Source: Bacillota bacterium
GTDB lineage: Bacteria > Bacillota > UBA4882 > UBA8346
DNA: 34,959 bases
Reading direction: 5' to 3'
Assembly: GCA_029553165.1 (NCBI GenBank)
Contig: JAKPCT010000062.1
Coordinates: 1 to 34,959, forward strand
Made by a program: the position numbers and the translations under genes. Shown here piece after piece: positions 1-7,845 of the stretch (position 1 is its first letter; every line of letters starts with the position of its first letter). The notes under the pieces were generated by a model. The model saw only the letters and a list, made by a program, of their open reading frames with translations, was not told the DNA's origin and did no database searches.

Positions 1-37
1 AAAGTTCCTCGGTTATTGTAATATTAAACTGAGCCAT
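1..37 (-). CDS. IS256-family transposase, first 12 residues only
   Basis: The ATG is at 37 on the minus strand, preceded by a strong AGGAGGAT site at 44-51. Only MAQFNITITEEL can be read before the window ends. This N-terminus resembles those of IS256-group (mutator-like, DDE) transposases. The terminal repeat just upstream makes that assignment likely. No catalytic residue is visible, so whether the element is intact cannot be judged. Confidence 0.65.
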   Translation of the reverse strand, partial: MAQFNITITEEL

Positions 38-134
38 GGTTCATCCTCCTCGGTTTGGTATTTGTTGGGCAACTTATATTTTAACCGAGGTGTGAGCTTT
101 GGCTCAACTTCTTTTTACACCATTATATAGACTT
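1..134 (-). mobile_element. IS256-family insertion sequence, upstream end only
   Basis: One end of an insertion sequence that continues beyond the left edge of the window. Read on the minus strand, the stretch around 134-112 has the form of an IS256-type terminal inverted repeat (AAGTCTATATAATGG followed by TGTAAAAAG). It lies about 75 bases ahead of a ribosome binding site and the start of a transposase-like reading frame. This arrangement (terminal repeat, short leader, transposase) is typical of the family. The other end and any 8-9 bp target duplication are outside the window, so the exact boundary is inferred. Confidence 0.75.
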
Positions 135-275
135 AATCTAACCCCCATAATCATTTTTTAATTATAATTATATAACATAAAGTATATCACAAAAAATTAT
201 TTTTGGGGTATATTGGAAAAATAATATTAATAAAAATTAAGTTAATAATTTTTAAAGTTTATAATACTTATTTCA

Positions 276-291
276 AAAGATCTGAATCTTT
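276..291 (-). terminator. weak candidate terminator of the rRNA methyltransferase gene
   Basis: A 6-bp stem AAAGAT/ATCTTT with a 4-base loop lies just past the stop codon of the minus-strand gene and is followed by a short run of T. The stem is AT-rich and weak. The stretch 135-275 is very AT-rich and I see nothing else in it. Confidence 0.35.
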
Positions 292-295
292 CTCT

Positions 296-1468
296 TTAAA
301 AAACCTCAAAGATTAAACACTTTAAATATTCTGTTTCGGGGACTCCGACTAATATTGGATGGTCCAAACTCTGTGTCCTTCTTTCCAGTAAGCGGATTTG
401 GCGTTTGGCATCGACAGCCGCTGTGTTGATGATCTCCCAAAACAATTCTGAATTCATATGGTGTGAACATGAGCAAGTAACTAAGATACCTCCTGCCGGT
501 AGCATCTTCAAGGCACGGAGATTGATCTCCTTATAGCCACGTACCGCTCGTTCAACCGTCTGTTTGCTTTTGGTGAACGCCGGAGGATCTAAGATAATCA
601 GATCATACTCCGCTTTCTGGGCAACCTGTTCGCGGAGGAAGTCGAAGGCATTTGCGGTTTTAAAGGAACAATTATTACTCAAGTTATTGATGGTGGCATT
701 TTCGGTTGCCAGGTTTACTGCCTCTTGCGAGATGTCGATTCCCAATACTGATTTGGCACCATAACTGGCGGCATGGATTGCAAAACTTCCAATGTGACAG
801 AAGCAATCCAGTACGGTTTTACCCTGACAGTAGTTGCTTAAAGCGGCGCGATTGGCGGATTGATCAAGAAAGTAGCCTGTTTTTTGGCCTTCAAGTAAGT
901 CGACTTGAAATTTTAATCCATTGTCGGTGATGGTTAGTGTTGACGGAGCTTCTCCATAAATACAACCGGCCCGTTCCGGAAGCTCTTCTAAATGCCGGAC
1001 TGAGGTATCGCTCCGTTCGATGATCCCACGGGGATTACAAAGTTCAATCAATAAATTGATGATTATCTCCCGGTTAACTTCCATTCCCATCGTCAGAAAC
1101 TGGACAACCAAAAAATCTTCGAAACGATCGACAATTAAACCGGGAAGGAGATCTCCCTCTCCAAAAATAAGCCGATAGCAGGTAGCATTTGGTTTCACCC
1201 GTTTACGGTACTCTATTGCCTGAATGATTCGGCGCCGAAAAAAGCTGGCGTCAATTGGTTCACGTTCACGACTTAAGATTCTTACTGCCATTTGGGAGGC
1301 GGAGTTATAATAGCCCATTCCGATAAAACGCCCGCGGTTATCGAGGACTTCAACAATATCTCCTGCTTTAACATCAATTCCAATAATTCCAATTTCTCCT
1401 TGGTAAATCCAAAGGTGTCCGTTGCGTACCCGTTTGTCCTTGCCGGACTTTAAAATAATCTGCTTCAC
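296..1468 (-). CDS. rlmI: class I SAM-dependent rRNA large-subunit methyltransferase (RlmI/YccW-like)
   Basis: A cytosolic methyltransferase of COG1092, which adds a methyl group to a cytosine of 23S rRNA using S-adenosylmethionine. An N-terminal PUA-type RNA-binding domain (KSGKDKRVRNGHLWIYQGEI, about residues 5-75) is followed by a Rossmann methyltransferase domain. Visible motifs are GQKTGYFLDQ with NR nearby, VLDCFCHIGSFAIHAA (SAM loop), GIDIS, and LDPPAFTKSK, which is the DPP-type catalytic motif. I chose the GTG at 1468 because GGAGG lies 4 bases upstream and the PUA domain begins there. The frame stays open for 26 more codons to an ATG at 1546, but that extension is hydrophobic and unlike the family. 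The product has 390 residues, close to E. coli RlmI (about 396). The exact target base is inferred from the family only. It is divergent from the radical SAM gene. Confidence 0.87.
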   Translation of the reverse strand: MKQIILKSGKDKRVRNGHLWIYQGEIGIIGIDVKAGDIVEVLDNRGRFIGMGYYNSASQMAVRILSREREPIDASFFRRRIIQAIEYRKRVKPNATCYRLIFGEGDLLPGLIVDRFEDFLVVQFLTMGMEVNREIIINLLIELCNPRGIIERSDTSVRHLEELPERAGCIYGEAPSTLTITDNGLKFQVDLLEGQKTGYFLDQSANRAALSNYCQGKTVLDCFCHIGSFAIHAASYGAKSVLGIDISQEAVNLATENATINNLSNNCSFKTANAFDFLREQVAQKAEYDLIILDPPAFTKSKQTVERAVRGYKEINLRALKMLPAGGILVTCSCSHHMNSELFWEIINTAAVDAKRQIRLLERRTQSLDHPILVGVPETEYLKCLIFEVF

Positions 1469-1641
1469 AGTGCCTCCAAAGCTAAATAAAGATATGTTAT
1501 AACTATAAATTATTGATAAAAAGAATTTTAAATCTATTATTTCCACATTTTGAAGAGCAACTCCTCTTTGTTAATAATAAATAAAGACAGTTTGCTAAGT
1601 TGTTCGATAGATTATAACTACTTACATATATGTTGAGTAGT

Positions 1642-1670
1642 TTGACGCTGGCTGCTGATTTTGATAATAT
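1642..1670 (+). promoter_or_regulatory. sigma-A promoter of the radical SAM gene
   Basis: A -35 TTGACG (1642-1647) and a -10 TAATAT (1665-1670) are separated by 17 bases, with the start codon about 40 bases after the -10. It sits in the divergent gap between the methyltransferase and the radical SAM gene. Confidence 0.55.
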
Positions 1671-1710
1671 TAAAAAGTTAGGGCAGAATTAGTCAGAAGT
1701 GGAGTACAAG

Positions 1711-2949
1711 ATGGCTCGAAATAAAGTTAATTTAGTTTATCTTGACCGCGAAGGTAATTTTATTGAAGACCATAGCCTGCTGGCGGTTGGCAGTAATGGT
1801 TTGCAAATTGAAATTGCTGATGAATCATGGATTGATTTACCGGCAGGAGCGGATCTTATGGCGCTGCCGGGACGCTTGCCGTTTGGTTATGATGAAACTG
1901 CAGCAGAGGTTGTGGTCGTTGAGGAGATGACCGCAGTTGCCACGATTTTACCGATGGGGTATACCAGGGTTTTGGTGCCCGCTTATGAGGTGGAGCACTC
2001 TCAAGAGTTGCCTCTTTTTGGATATACTGCAGTCGGAGCGGTGGAAGGGAGACTGAAGGTTGCCGCACTTAAAACCGATGTCGATTTAAAATGGAACCCG
2101 GTTTATTATAATACTACCGATTTGGCAAAATTGATCAGGCGGTTAAAATTGAAGTTTCCTAACAATCGCATTTTAGAACAGTTAGCCAAGTGTGCCCTTG
2201 AATATCATTGCCTTACGGCACAGAATGTCTTCTATGGGCGTTGGGAAGCAGGTATTCCGGTATCACCGCGTTGTAATGCCGATTGTTTGGGTTGTATTTC
2301 ATTGCAACCTTCCGAATGTTGTCCTGCGCCACAAAGCCGGATCAATTTTGTTCCAGCGGTAACAGAAGTTGTCGAATTGGCAGTCAATCATTTGGAGTTA
2401 GCGATTGAAGCGATTGTTAGTTTCGGGCAAGGTTGTGAGGGTGAACCGTCCTTACAACGAAAATTGCTGGTTGATTCGATCAAAGCAGTCCGTACCGAAA
2501 CTGTTAAAGGGACAATCAATCTCAATACCAATGCCGGGTTTACTGCTTCGATTAAGGAGATTGTTGATGCCGGCCTTGACAGTATCCGTGTCAGTCTTTT
2601 CTCGGCAGTCCCGGAGAATTATAATTGGTATCACCGGCCTCAAGGGTATAATTTAACTGAAGTGCAGCAATCGTTGCGTTACGCCTCGGAACATGGAGTA
2701 ATGGTTGCTTTAAATCTCTTGTTCTATCCGGGTTTTACCAACCAGCGCACGGAGACAGAAGCATTGTATGAATTAATTGCTACGACCGGTGTTAAACAGG
2801 TCCAACTGCGTAATCTGAATCTGGACCCGGAAAAACTAATCTCTAAAATTAAACAAGAGGAATTGCCTTCAATCAATGATTGGTTGGCAAGCTTAAAACA
2901 GAACTTTCCAGAGTTATTAATTGGAAATTATAGTCTGCCGCAAAGATAA
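1711..2949 (+). CDS. radical SAM protein of unknown substrate
   Basis: A cytosolic protein predicted to bind a [4Fe-4S] cluster and SAM: the motif CNADCLGC gives CX3CX2C at residues 188, 192 and 195, with two more cysteines at 203-204. After the motif come segments expected of a radical SAM barrel, such as IVSFGQGCEGEPSLQ (the GGEP-like strand) and NTNAGFTASIKEIVDAGLDSIRVSLFS, cut here as two neighbouring strands. The first 180 or so residues form an extension I cannot assign. I chose ATG 1711 because GTGGAG lies 6 bases upstream; a GTG at 1699 is in frame but falls inside that site. It stands directly ahead of rpmE, a neighbourhood seen in many Clostridia, but its substrate is not apparent. 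It lacks a SPASM-like C-terminal cysteine cluster. Confidence 0.85.
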   Translation: MARNKVNLVYLDREGNFIEDHSLLAVGSNGLQIEIADESWIDLPAGADLMALPGRLPFGYDETAAEVVVVEEMTAVATILPMGYTRVLVPAYEVEHSQELPLFGYTAVGAVEGRLKVAALKTDVDLKWNPVYYNTTDLAKLIRRLKLKFPNNRILEQLAKCALEYHCLTAQNVFYGRWEAGIPVSPRCNADCLGCISLQPSECCPAPQSRINFVPAVTEVVELAVNHLELAIEAIVSFGQGCEGEPSLQRKLLVDSIKAVRTETVKGTINLNTNAGFTASIKEIVDAGLDSIRVSLFSAVPENYNWYHRPQGYNLTEVQQSLRYASEHGVMVALNLLFYPGFTNQRTETEALYELIATTGVKQVQLRNLNLDPEKLISKIKQEELPSINDWLASLKQNFPELLIGNYSLPQR

Positions 2950-2953
2950 GTTG

Positions 2954-2982
2954 TTGCGTGTTACTTGTGTTTATGCTATAAT
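2954..2982 (+). promoter_or_regulatory. extended -10 promoter of rpmE
   Basis: TGCTATAAT at 2974-2982 is a perfect extended -10 element. TTGCGT at 2954-2959 gives a 17-base spacer. The promoter begins 5 bases after the radical SAM stop codon, so rpmE can be transcribed on its own at high level. Confidence 0.8.
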
Positions 2983-3019
2983 ATGTAGGTATGTAAAGAA
3001 GGCAGTGAGGTGAAGCGAT

Positions 3020-3220
3020 ATGAAGGAAGGAATTCATCCCCAATATAATACCGTTCAAGTTACCTGCGCCTGCGGTGAAAGCTTTGAATCGGGGTCAACA
3101 AAGAAAGAGATTAGGGTTGAAATTTGTTCGAAGTGTCATCCATTTTTTACTGGAAAGCAACGAATTGTTGATACTGGCGGACAAGTTGACAAATTTAAGA
3201 AACGTTTTGAACGCAAATAA
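3020..3220 (+). CDS. rpmE: 50S ribosomal protein L31, zinc-binding (C+) type
   Basis: A 66-residue protein of the large ribosomal subunit. It starts [10 protein letters not shown], carries CACG near residue 16 and [12 protein letters not shown] at about residues 37-48. These are the cysteines that bind zinc in the C+ form of L31. Length and sequence match B. subtilis RpmE closely. AGGTGA lies about 9 bases before the ATG. Where a zinc-independent L31 paralogue exists, the C+ form also acts as a zinc reserve; none is visible in this window. Confidence 0.97.
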   Translation: MKEGIHPQYNTVQVTCACGESFESGSTKKEIRVEICSKCHPFFTGKQRIVDTGGQVDKFKKRFERK

Positions 3221-3231
3221 TTTTAACTGTG

Positions 3232-3252
3232 GGCGAGGATCTTATCCTCGCC
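3232..3252 (+). terminator. GC-rich hairpin after rpmE without a T tract
   Basis: GGCGAGGAT (3232-3240) and ATCCTCGCC (3244-3252) form a perfect 9-bp stem with a 3-base loop, 11 bases after the rpmE stop. The following bases are TGCTATATAA, not a T run. It may therefore stabilise the rpmE 3' end or act as a leaky terminator before the next gene rather than a full stop. Confidence 0.5.
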
Positions 3253-3292
3253 TGCTATATAATATAACAAATAACAGTTAAAGAGGTGTAAA

Positions 3293-4258
3293 ATGAAACA
3301 GCCTGATTTTCAGTATGGCGGACAGGCGGTTATCGAAGGAGTTATGATGCGCGGGCGTGATCATTTAGCGGTTGCGGTCCGTAATAATCGTGGCGAAATC
3401 GTTATTAAGAAAGAAACGGTCGGCTCGATTACTAAGAAGTATCCCTTTTTAAAATGGCCTCTGTTAAGAGGAATTGTTGCTTTATGTGAATCTTTTGTGC
3501 TGGGAATGAAGGTCCTGATGTTTTCAGCTGATTTATTCATGGAGAGTGAAGAAGAATCGAAACTATCACCATGGGAATCAGGTTTGATGATTGGTTTTGC
3601 TTTGCTAATGACAGTAGTGCTTTTTATTCTGCTGCCATTAGGGGGAAGAATGCTACTTCATAAATATTTGCCCAATTTTAGTTTTGTTTGGGGAAATATT
3701 GTGGAAAGTTTGTTAAGAATGGTAATCCTATTTGGATATATTCTTTCGATATCTTTTTTGAAAGATATTCAGCGGGTTTTTGCTTATCATGGCGCTGAAC
3801 ACAAAGTGATTAACACATTTGAAGCGAAACAAGAGCTTACTGTTGAAAATGCCCGGAAATTTCCGACGTTTCATCCGCGTTGCGGGACGAGTTTTCTGCT
3901 ATTTGTAGTTATTACCAGCGCGGTGTTCTTTTCCTTCTTGAAATACGAAACTATTTGGATGAGATTGTTGTCGCGAATTATGTTAATGCCACTGGTAGCT
4001 GGTGTCTCATATGAAATCATTAAATTTACCGGTAAACATCAAGACTTCTTCTTGTGGCGCTGGTTGAGTTTGCCAGGGAAGCTTTTGCAGATGCTGACGA
4101 CAAAAGAACCGGATGACGCGCAGTTAGAAGTGGCGATCAGCTCGTTGGTTGCAGTGATTACCGAGGAAGCGCCGGTTATTGTCGGTGGTAAAATCTATAA
4201 TGCCGAATCAGAGTCGGTAACAAATGTCACTGAAGCCGAGCCGACAACTGTATCTTAA
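3293..4258 (+). CDS. yqhQ: DUF1385 family membrane protein (YqhQ-like)
   Basis: A 321-residue integral membrane protein of the DUF1385 family. The family signature is present: YGGQAVIEGVMMRGRD at the N-terminus, AYHGAEHKVINTFE near residue 165 and FHPRCGTSFLL near residue 195. There are about four hydrophobic segments, at roughly 95-120, 140-160, 200-220 and 225-245. Histidine, glutamate and cysteine in these motifs suggest a metal or active site, but the biochemical role is not established to my knowledge. AGAGGTG lies 8 bases before the ATG. It sits between rpmE and prfA as in many Firmicutes, suggesting a link to translation or envelope housekeeping. The C-terminal 45 residues are acidic and variable. 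Confidence 0.9.
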   Translation: MKQPDFQYGGQAVIEGVMMRGRDHLAVAVRNNRGEIVIKKETVGSITKKYPFLKWPLLRGIVALCESFVLGMKVLMFSADLFMESEEESKLSPWESGLMIGFALLMTVVLFILLPLGGRMLLHKYLPNFSFVWGNIVESLLRMVILFGYILSISFLKDIQRVFAYHGAEHKVINTFEAKQELTVENARKFPTFHPRCGTSFLLFVVITSAVFFSFLKYETIWMRLLSRIMLMPLVAGVSYEIIKFTGKHQDFFLWRWLSLPGKLLQMLTTKEPDDAQLEVAISSLVAVITEEAPVIVGGKIYNAESESVTNVTEAEPTTVS

Positions 4259-4289
4259 ATACTGAAGGTAGTTTGGGGTAATGTAACAG

Positions 4290-5357
4290 ATGATCGATAA
4301 GTTAGCTGCAATTGAAGAGAAATATCATGAATTAAGCATGCAATTAAGTGATCCGAATGTTATAGCAGACCAAAATCAATTTCAAAAGTTAGCCAAAGCA
4401 CATGCGGCATTGAGTGAGCTGGTGGAGACGTATCAAGTCTATAAACAAGTGGAAGCCGATCTGACGACTGCGGAGGAGATGTTAACGGTTGAATCCGGGG
4501 AAGCGGCGCTGTTTTTAAAAGAAGAGATTACCATTCTTAAAGCCAAACAAAGTGAGTTGACCGAGAAGCTTCGGATATTATTGCTGCCAAAGGATCCCAA
4601 CGATGATAAGAACGTTATTGTTGAGATCCGTGCCGGTACCGGTGGCGATGAAGCGGCTTTGTTTGCAGGTGATCTTTTTCGCATGTATGCCCGATATGCA
4701 GAGAGTAACGGCTGGAAACTGGAGATTTTGAGCGCGAATGAATCAGATCTTGGTGGATTTAAAGAGATTATTTTTACGGTCGAAGGTAATCAGGTTTACA
4801 GTAAACTGAAATTTGAAAGCGGTGTCCACCGGGTACAACGGGTTCCGGAGACCGAAGCCGGAGGACGGATCCATACATCAGCAGCGACAGTAGCGATTTT
4901 GGTCGAAGCCGAAGAGGTCGACGTGGAGATCAATCCCAATGATCTCCGGGTTGATGTGTTTCGTTCCGGTGGTCATGGAGGACAGTCGGTTAATACTACT
5001 GATTCAGCAGTGAGAATAACTCATCTGCCAACCGGTTTGGTGGTCGTGTGCCAGGATGAAAAGTCACAATTAAAGAATAAAGAGAAAGCAATGAAAGTCT
5101 TGCGGGCAAGATTGCTTGACAAGTTTCAAAGTGAGCAGCAGCAAGAACAAGCTGAAGCAAGGCGGAGCATGGTTGGTTCCGGGGATCGCAGTGAGCGGAT
5201 CCGGACTTATAACTTCCCGCAAAACCGGTTGACTGATCATCGGATTAATTTAACTTTATATCATTTAGATTCAATTATTGATGGTAATCTGGATGAAGTA
5301 ATCAACCCATTAATAACTGCTGATCAGGCTGAGAGGCTTAAAAATGTCGACCAATAA
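4290..5357 (+). CDS. prfA: peptide chain release factor 1
   Basis: Releases the finished polypeptide at UAA and UAG codons in the ribosomal A site. The 355 residues match the family length. The PxT recognition motif is PET at 186-188 ([14 protein letters not shown]) and the catalytic GGQ is at 230-232 ([14 protein letters not shown]), whose glutamine is the target of PrmC. Domain 1 is the helical N-terminal region to about residue 100. The start follows a GGGGT site about 10 bases upstream. The last 14 bases overlap prmC, so the factor and its modifying enzyme are translationally coupled. Confidence 0.98.
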   Translation: MIDKLAAIEEKYHELSMQLSDPNVIADQNQFQKLAKAHAALSELVETYQVYKQVEADLTTAEEMLTVESGEAALFLKEEITILKAKQSELTEKLRILLLPKDPNDDKNVIVEIRAGTGGDEAALFAGDLFRMYARYAESNGWKLEILSANESDLGGFKEIIFTVEGNQVYSKLKFESGVHRVQRVPETEAGGRIHTSAATVAILVEAEEVDVEINPNDLRVDVFRSGGHGGQSVNTTDSAVRITHLPTGLVVVCQDEKSQLKNKEKAMKVLRARLLDKFQSEQQQEQAEARRSMVGSGDRSERIRTYNFPQNRLTDHRINLTLYHLDSIIDGNLDEVINPLITADQAERLKNVDQ

Positions 5358-6207
5358 TTTGACAATTGGAACAATTCTTGCTAAAACAACTACTTATTTA
5401 GCAGAAAAATCAATCCCGAACCCTAGGCTTGAAGCAGACTTGATGTTAGCTGCGGTGTTAAAGCTTCCTAGGGTTAAATTATATTCCGATTGGGACCGCC
5501 CTTTATTACCGGCTGAAATTAATAATTATCGCGAGATGATTGTTAAGCGGGTTCAAGGCTGGCCATTAGCATATTTAACCGGGACCAAGGCTTTCTTAAG
5601 TTGGGAGTTTACAGTAAATGAATCAGTTTTAATTCCACGTCCTGAAACAGAGTTACTTGTGGAGTTGGTATACGACCGGGTTAAAAATTTGCCGGATTTA
5701 AGTGGGGTCGATGTCGGTACGGGCAGTGGAGTGATTGCTGTCTCGTTAGCCAAATTAATTCCTGAAAGCAATTGGCGTGCGATTGATATCTCTACGGCAG
5801 CAATAGCGGTTGCGGCTAAAAATGCCGGAAATCTTGGAGTACAAGAGCGAATCGAGTTTATTGAAGGCGATTTATTACAGCCGTTATTATCAAAATCAGT
5901 AAAGGTAGATTTGATTGTTGCCAATCCGCCGTATATTCCCACTACAGAGCTCAAAAAACTCCAGGTTGAGGTCCAACGGGAGCCGGTCTTAGCGTTGGAT
6001 GGTGGTGTTGACGGACTAGCCCCTTATCGCAGCCTAATTGCTCAGGCCGCAGTATGTCTGAAACAACACGGTATTTTAGCGGTAGAACATGGCTTTGATC
6101 AACGGGAACCATTGATCCAAATATTCACAGGGCATGGGTTTGAATGTGAGTGCCATGAAGACTTGGCAGGCCTCGAACGGATAATTATTGGAAAACTGAC
6201 AAAATAA
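5344..6207 (+). CDS. prmC: peptide chain release factor N5-glutamine methyltransferase
   Basis: Methylates the glutamine of the GGQ motif in release factors using SAM. The 287 residues comprise a helical N-terminal substrate-binding domain (to about 90) and a Rossmann domain. Motifs are [25 protein letters not shown] for SAM binding, and VANPPYIPT, the NPPY catalytic motif of amide methyltransferases. It begins inside the 3' end of prfA (14-base overlap), the usual arrangement for this pair. Confidence 0.97.
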   Translation: MSTNNLTIGTILAKTTTYLAEKSIPNPRLEADLMLAAVLKLPRVKLYSDWDRPLLPAEINNYREMIVKRVQGWPLAYLTGTKAFLSWEFTVNESVLIPRPETELLVELVYDRVKNLPDLSGVDVGTGSGVIAVSLAKLIPESNWRAIDISTAAIAVAAKNAGNLGVQERIEFIEGDLLQPLLSKSVKVDLIVANPPYIPTTELKKLQVEVQREPVLALDGGVDGLAPYRSLIAQAAVCLKQHGILAVEHGFDQREPLIQIFTGHGFECECHEDLAGLERIIIGKLTK

Positions 6208-6283
6208 TATAAAAATTGGTTAGAGGAAGATAACTGCAAATAGCGAACTAAATGTTAATGCCCAATAATATGGAGTGAATTAG

Positions 6284-7477
6284 ATGCGAGCGCTTTTCGA
6301 TTATCTGTCAGCGACCATCAAGGAAATAACAGTAATACCTTCTGGAAGAAGACATCCCAATCGTGTGTGTGTTTGCAGTTGTTTAAAACGGCTGTTGCCG
6401 CTTGTCCTGCTGACTCTAATTTTCTTGTTGAGTAATGTAATGGTTACAGCTGAAACGCTGCCTCAAAAGGAATCAGGATTTTTTGGAGAAGCTATTCTGT
6501 TTGTACAGGTAACCGGTGAAGAGAAAACTTTATATTATACCGATAATAATGGGTTAAGCTTGGTTAAAATAATCTCCGGCAAAGAACTGGAGGTTTTTTC
6601 TGATAATAAATACATTTTTTACTTCTGTGATCAGCAGTTGTATCGGTTTAGTTTAAACAATCAAAAAGGCGAATGGATTGCTACATTTAAAGAGAAGAAT
6701 ATCAGTATCAATTTTCTTGAAAATACTGATGAACTGGCTCAAGCATTAATCCTGGCCAAAGACACTTATTCGATTAACTATTATATCATTGATTTGAGTG
6801 ACAATAACATTCGGCGATTAGACCAGGCATTTAACTTTGTCAGATCGACAGCCAATGAAATTAGTAGTATTAGTCCTAACGGTTTAAACCGGGTTAAAGT
6901 TAAACATGCGGCAAAGAATCGTTTTGAAATAATTGTTGAGGTCAAAGATGGTAATAAATTCAAAGTTCAATGGCGACTCCCGCGCAACTTGACTGTAATA
7001 CCGGAACTTCCGGTTTGGGCGCCGGATTCAGGAAAGATTGCATTTTATGCCAAGGAAGTTAATAATAATGGAGGTTTTTATTCGTTATATACCTATTTCA
7101 TTGGAACCGATGAATTAAAACTGATTAAGGAACAAGTATTTGCCAAGTTGTTTTTCAGTAATCCGTGGTCAGAAGGATTTCGTCCGAATTGGTCTCATGA
7201 TGCCAGGGAGTTGCTCTTTGAATACTTGCCATACGGATTACCGACCAGGAGCGCAATAATAAGTTATGCAACCGAAACCGGTAAAAGCAGAATTGTAACT
7301 GAAAGTCAGGGAGAAAACCAATACCCACAGTGGTCGCCTTCGGGGAAACAGATTTTATTTTTATCGAACCGGGATAATCAGTTGTTTCAACTTTATGTTA
7401 TGGACCATCGTGGTGAAAACCTGAAACAGGTTTCACCAGACGAGGGAATCACCGAATGGGCTCAATGGTTTGATTAG
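6284..7477 (+). CDS. TolB-like beta-propeller protein, exported or membrane-anchored
   Basis: A 397-residue protein with a positively charged N-terminus and one hydrophobic segment (about residues 37-55, LLPLVLLTLIFLLSNVMV). After it the chain lies outside the cytoplasmic membrane. The C-terminal half has WD40-like/PD40 propeller repeats of the type W(A/S)PDGxxIAF: PVWAPDSGKIAFY, RPNWSHDARELLFEY and QWSPSGKQILFLSNRD. Such repeats occur in TolB and in many secreted propeller proteins of Firmicutes. They usually bind proteins or ligands rather than catalyse. A modest GGAGTG precedes the ATG. Internal starts nearer the hydrophobic segment are possible. The partner is unknown. A strong terminator follows, so it ends the prfA-side transcript. 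Confidence 0.72.
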   Translation: MRALFDYLSATIKEITVIPSGRRHPNRVCVCSCLKRLLPLVLLTLIFLLSNVMVTAETLPQKESGFFGEAILFVQVTGEEKTLYYTDNNGLSLVKIISGKELEVFSDNKYIFYFCDQQLYRFSLNNQKGEWIATFKEKNISINFLENTDELAQALILAKDTYSINYYIIDLSDNNIRRLDQAFNFVRSTANEISSISPNGLNRVKVKHAAKNRFEIIVEVKDGNKFKVQWRLPRNLTVIPELPVWAPDSGKIAFYAKEVNNNGGFYSLYTYFIGTDELKLIKEQVFAKLFFSNPWSEGFRPNWSHDARELLFEYLPYGLPTRSAIISYATETGKSRIVTESQGENQYPQWSPSGKQILFLSNRDNQLFQLYVMDHRGENLKQVSPDEGITEWAQWFD

Positions 7478-7495
7478 AAATATGGTTTTGATTAG

Positions 7496-7520
7496 AAATG
7501 CAGAAAACTGCATTTTTTTT
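7496..7520 (+). terminator. intrinsic terminator
   Basis: AAATGCAG (7496-7503), loop AAAA, CTGCATTT (7508-7515), continuing into an unbroken T run to 7520. It lies 19 bases after the propeller gene stop. Confidence 0.92.
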
Positions 7521-7587
7521 ATTTAAATGAGATAAATTTATCATAAATGGAAACACTAATGAAAATTGAATTAAGGAGGAAAGCCTT

Positions 7588-7818
7588 ATGAGTGAAGTAG
7601 TAATATATACCTCACCGTCTTGTCCATGGTGTACTAAGCTCAAAGACTATCTTGATGAAAAAGGAGTAGGTTATCAAGAGATTGATGTTTCGGAAGATTA
7701 TAATGCAGCGATGAAGATGGTTGATCTAACCGGGCAAAGAAGTGTTCCGGTTTTGATGAAAGGGGAGCAATATGTGATTGGATATAATCCGGAACAGATC
7801 GATCGTATTTTACAGTAA
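7588..7818 (+). CDS. glutaredoxin/NrdH-like redoxin (CPWC)
   Basis: A 76-residue thioredoxin-fold protein with the redox pair C12-P-W-C15 (YTSPSCPWCTKLKDYL) and the conserved cis-proline in QRSVPVLM (P54). AGGAGG stands 9 bases before the ATG. It is followed 27 bases later by an AhpF-type flavoprotein. This pairing recalls the Cp9/Cp34 system of Clostridium pasteurianum, in which a glutaredoxin-like protein passes electrons from an NADH-dependent reductase to peroxiredoxin. The likely role is therefore a small cytosolic electron carrier between that reductase and a peroxiredoxin or other disulfide. No peroxiredoxin gene is in the window. Alternative: donor for ribonucleotide reductase (NrdH). 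Confidence 0.9.
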   Translation: MSEVVIYTSPSCPWCTKLKDYLDEKGVGYQEIDVSEDYNAAMKMVDLTGQRSVPVLMKGEQYVIGYNPEQIDRILQ

Positions 7819-7845
7819 AATGGTAAACCTTAAAGGGTGGTATTC

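Noticed and set aside
135-295. Possible gene or RNA between the insertion sequence and the rRNA methyltransferase
   Set aside because: Very AT-rich with many stops in all frames, and no structure beyond a weak terminator.
1856-2068. Open frame on the minus strand inside the radical SAM gene
   Set aside because: It is fully covered by a gene with clear motifs on the other strand and has no start signal or recognisable product.
5553-5954. 133-codon minus-strand frame inside prmC
   Set aside because: prmC is certain in this region; the antisense frame has no ribosome binding site and no family features.
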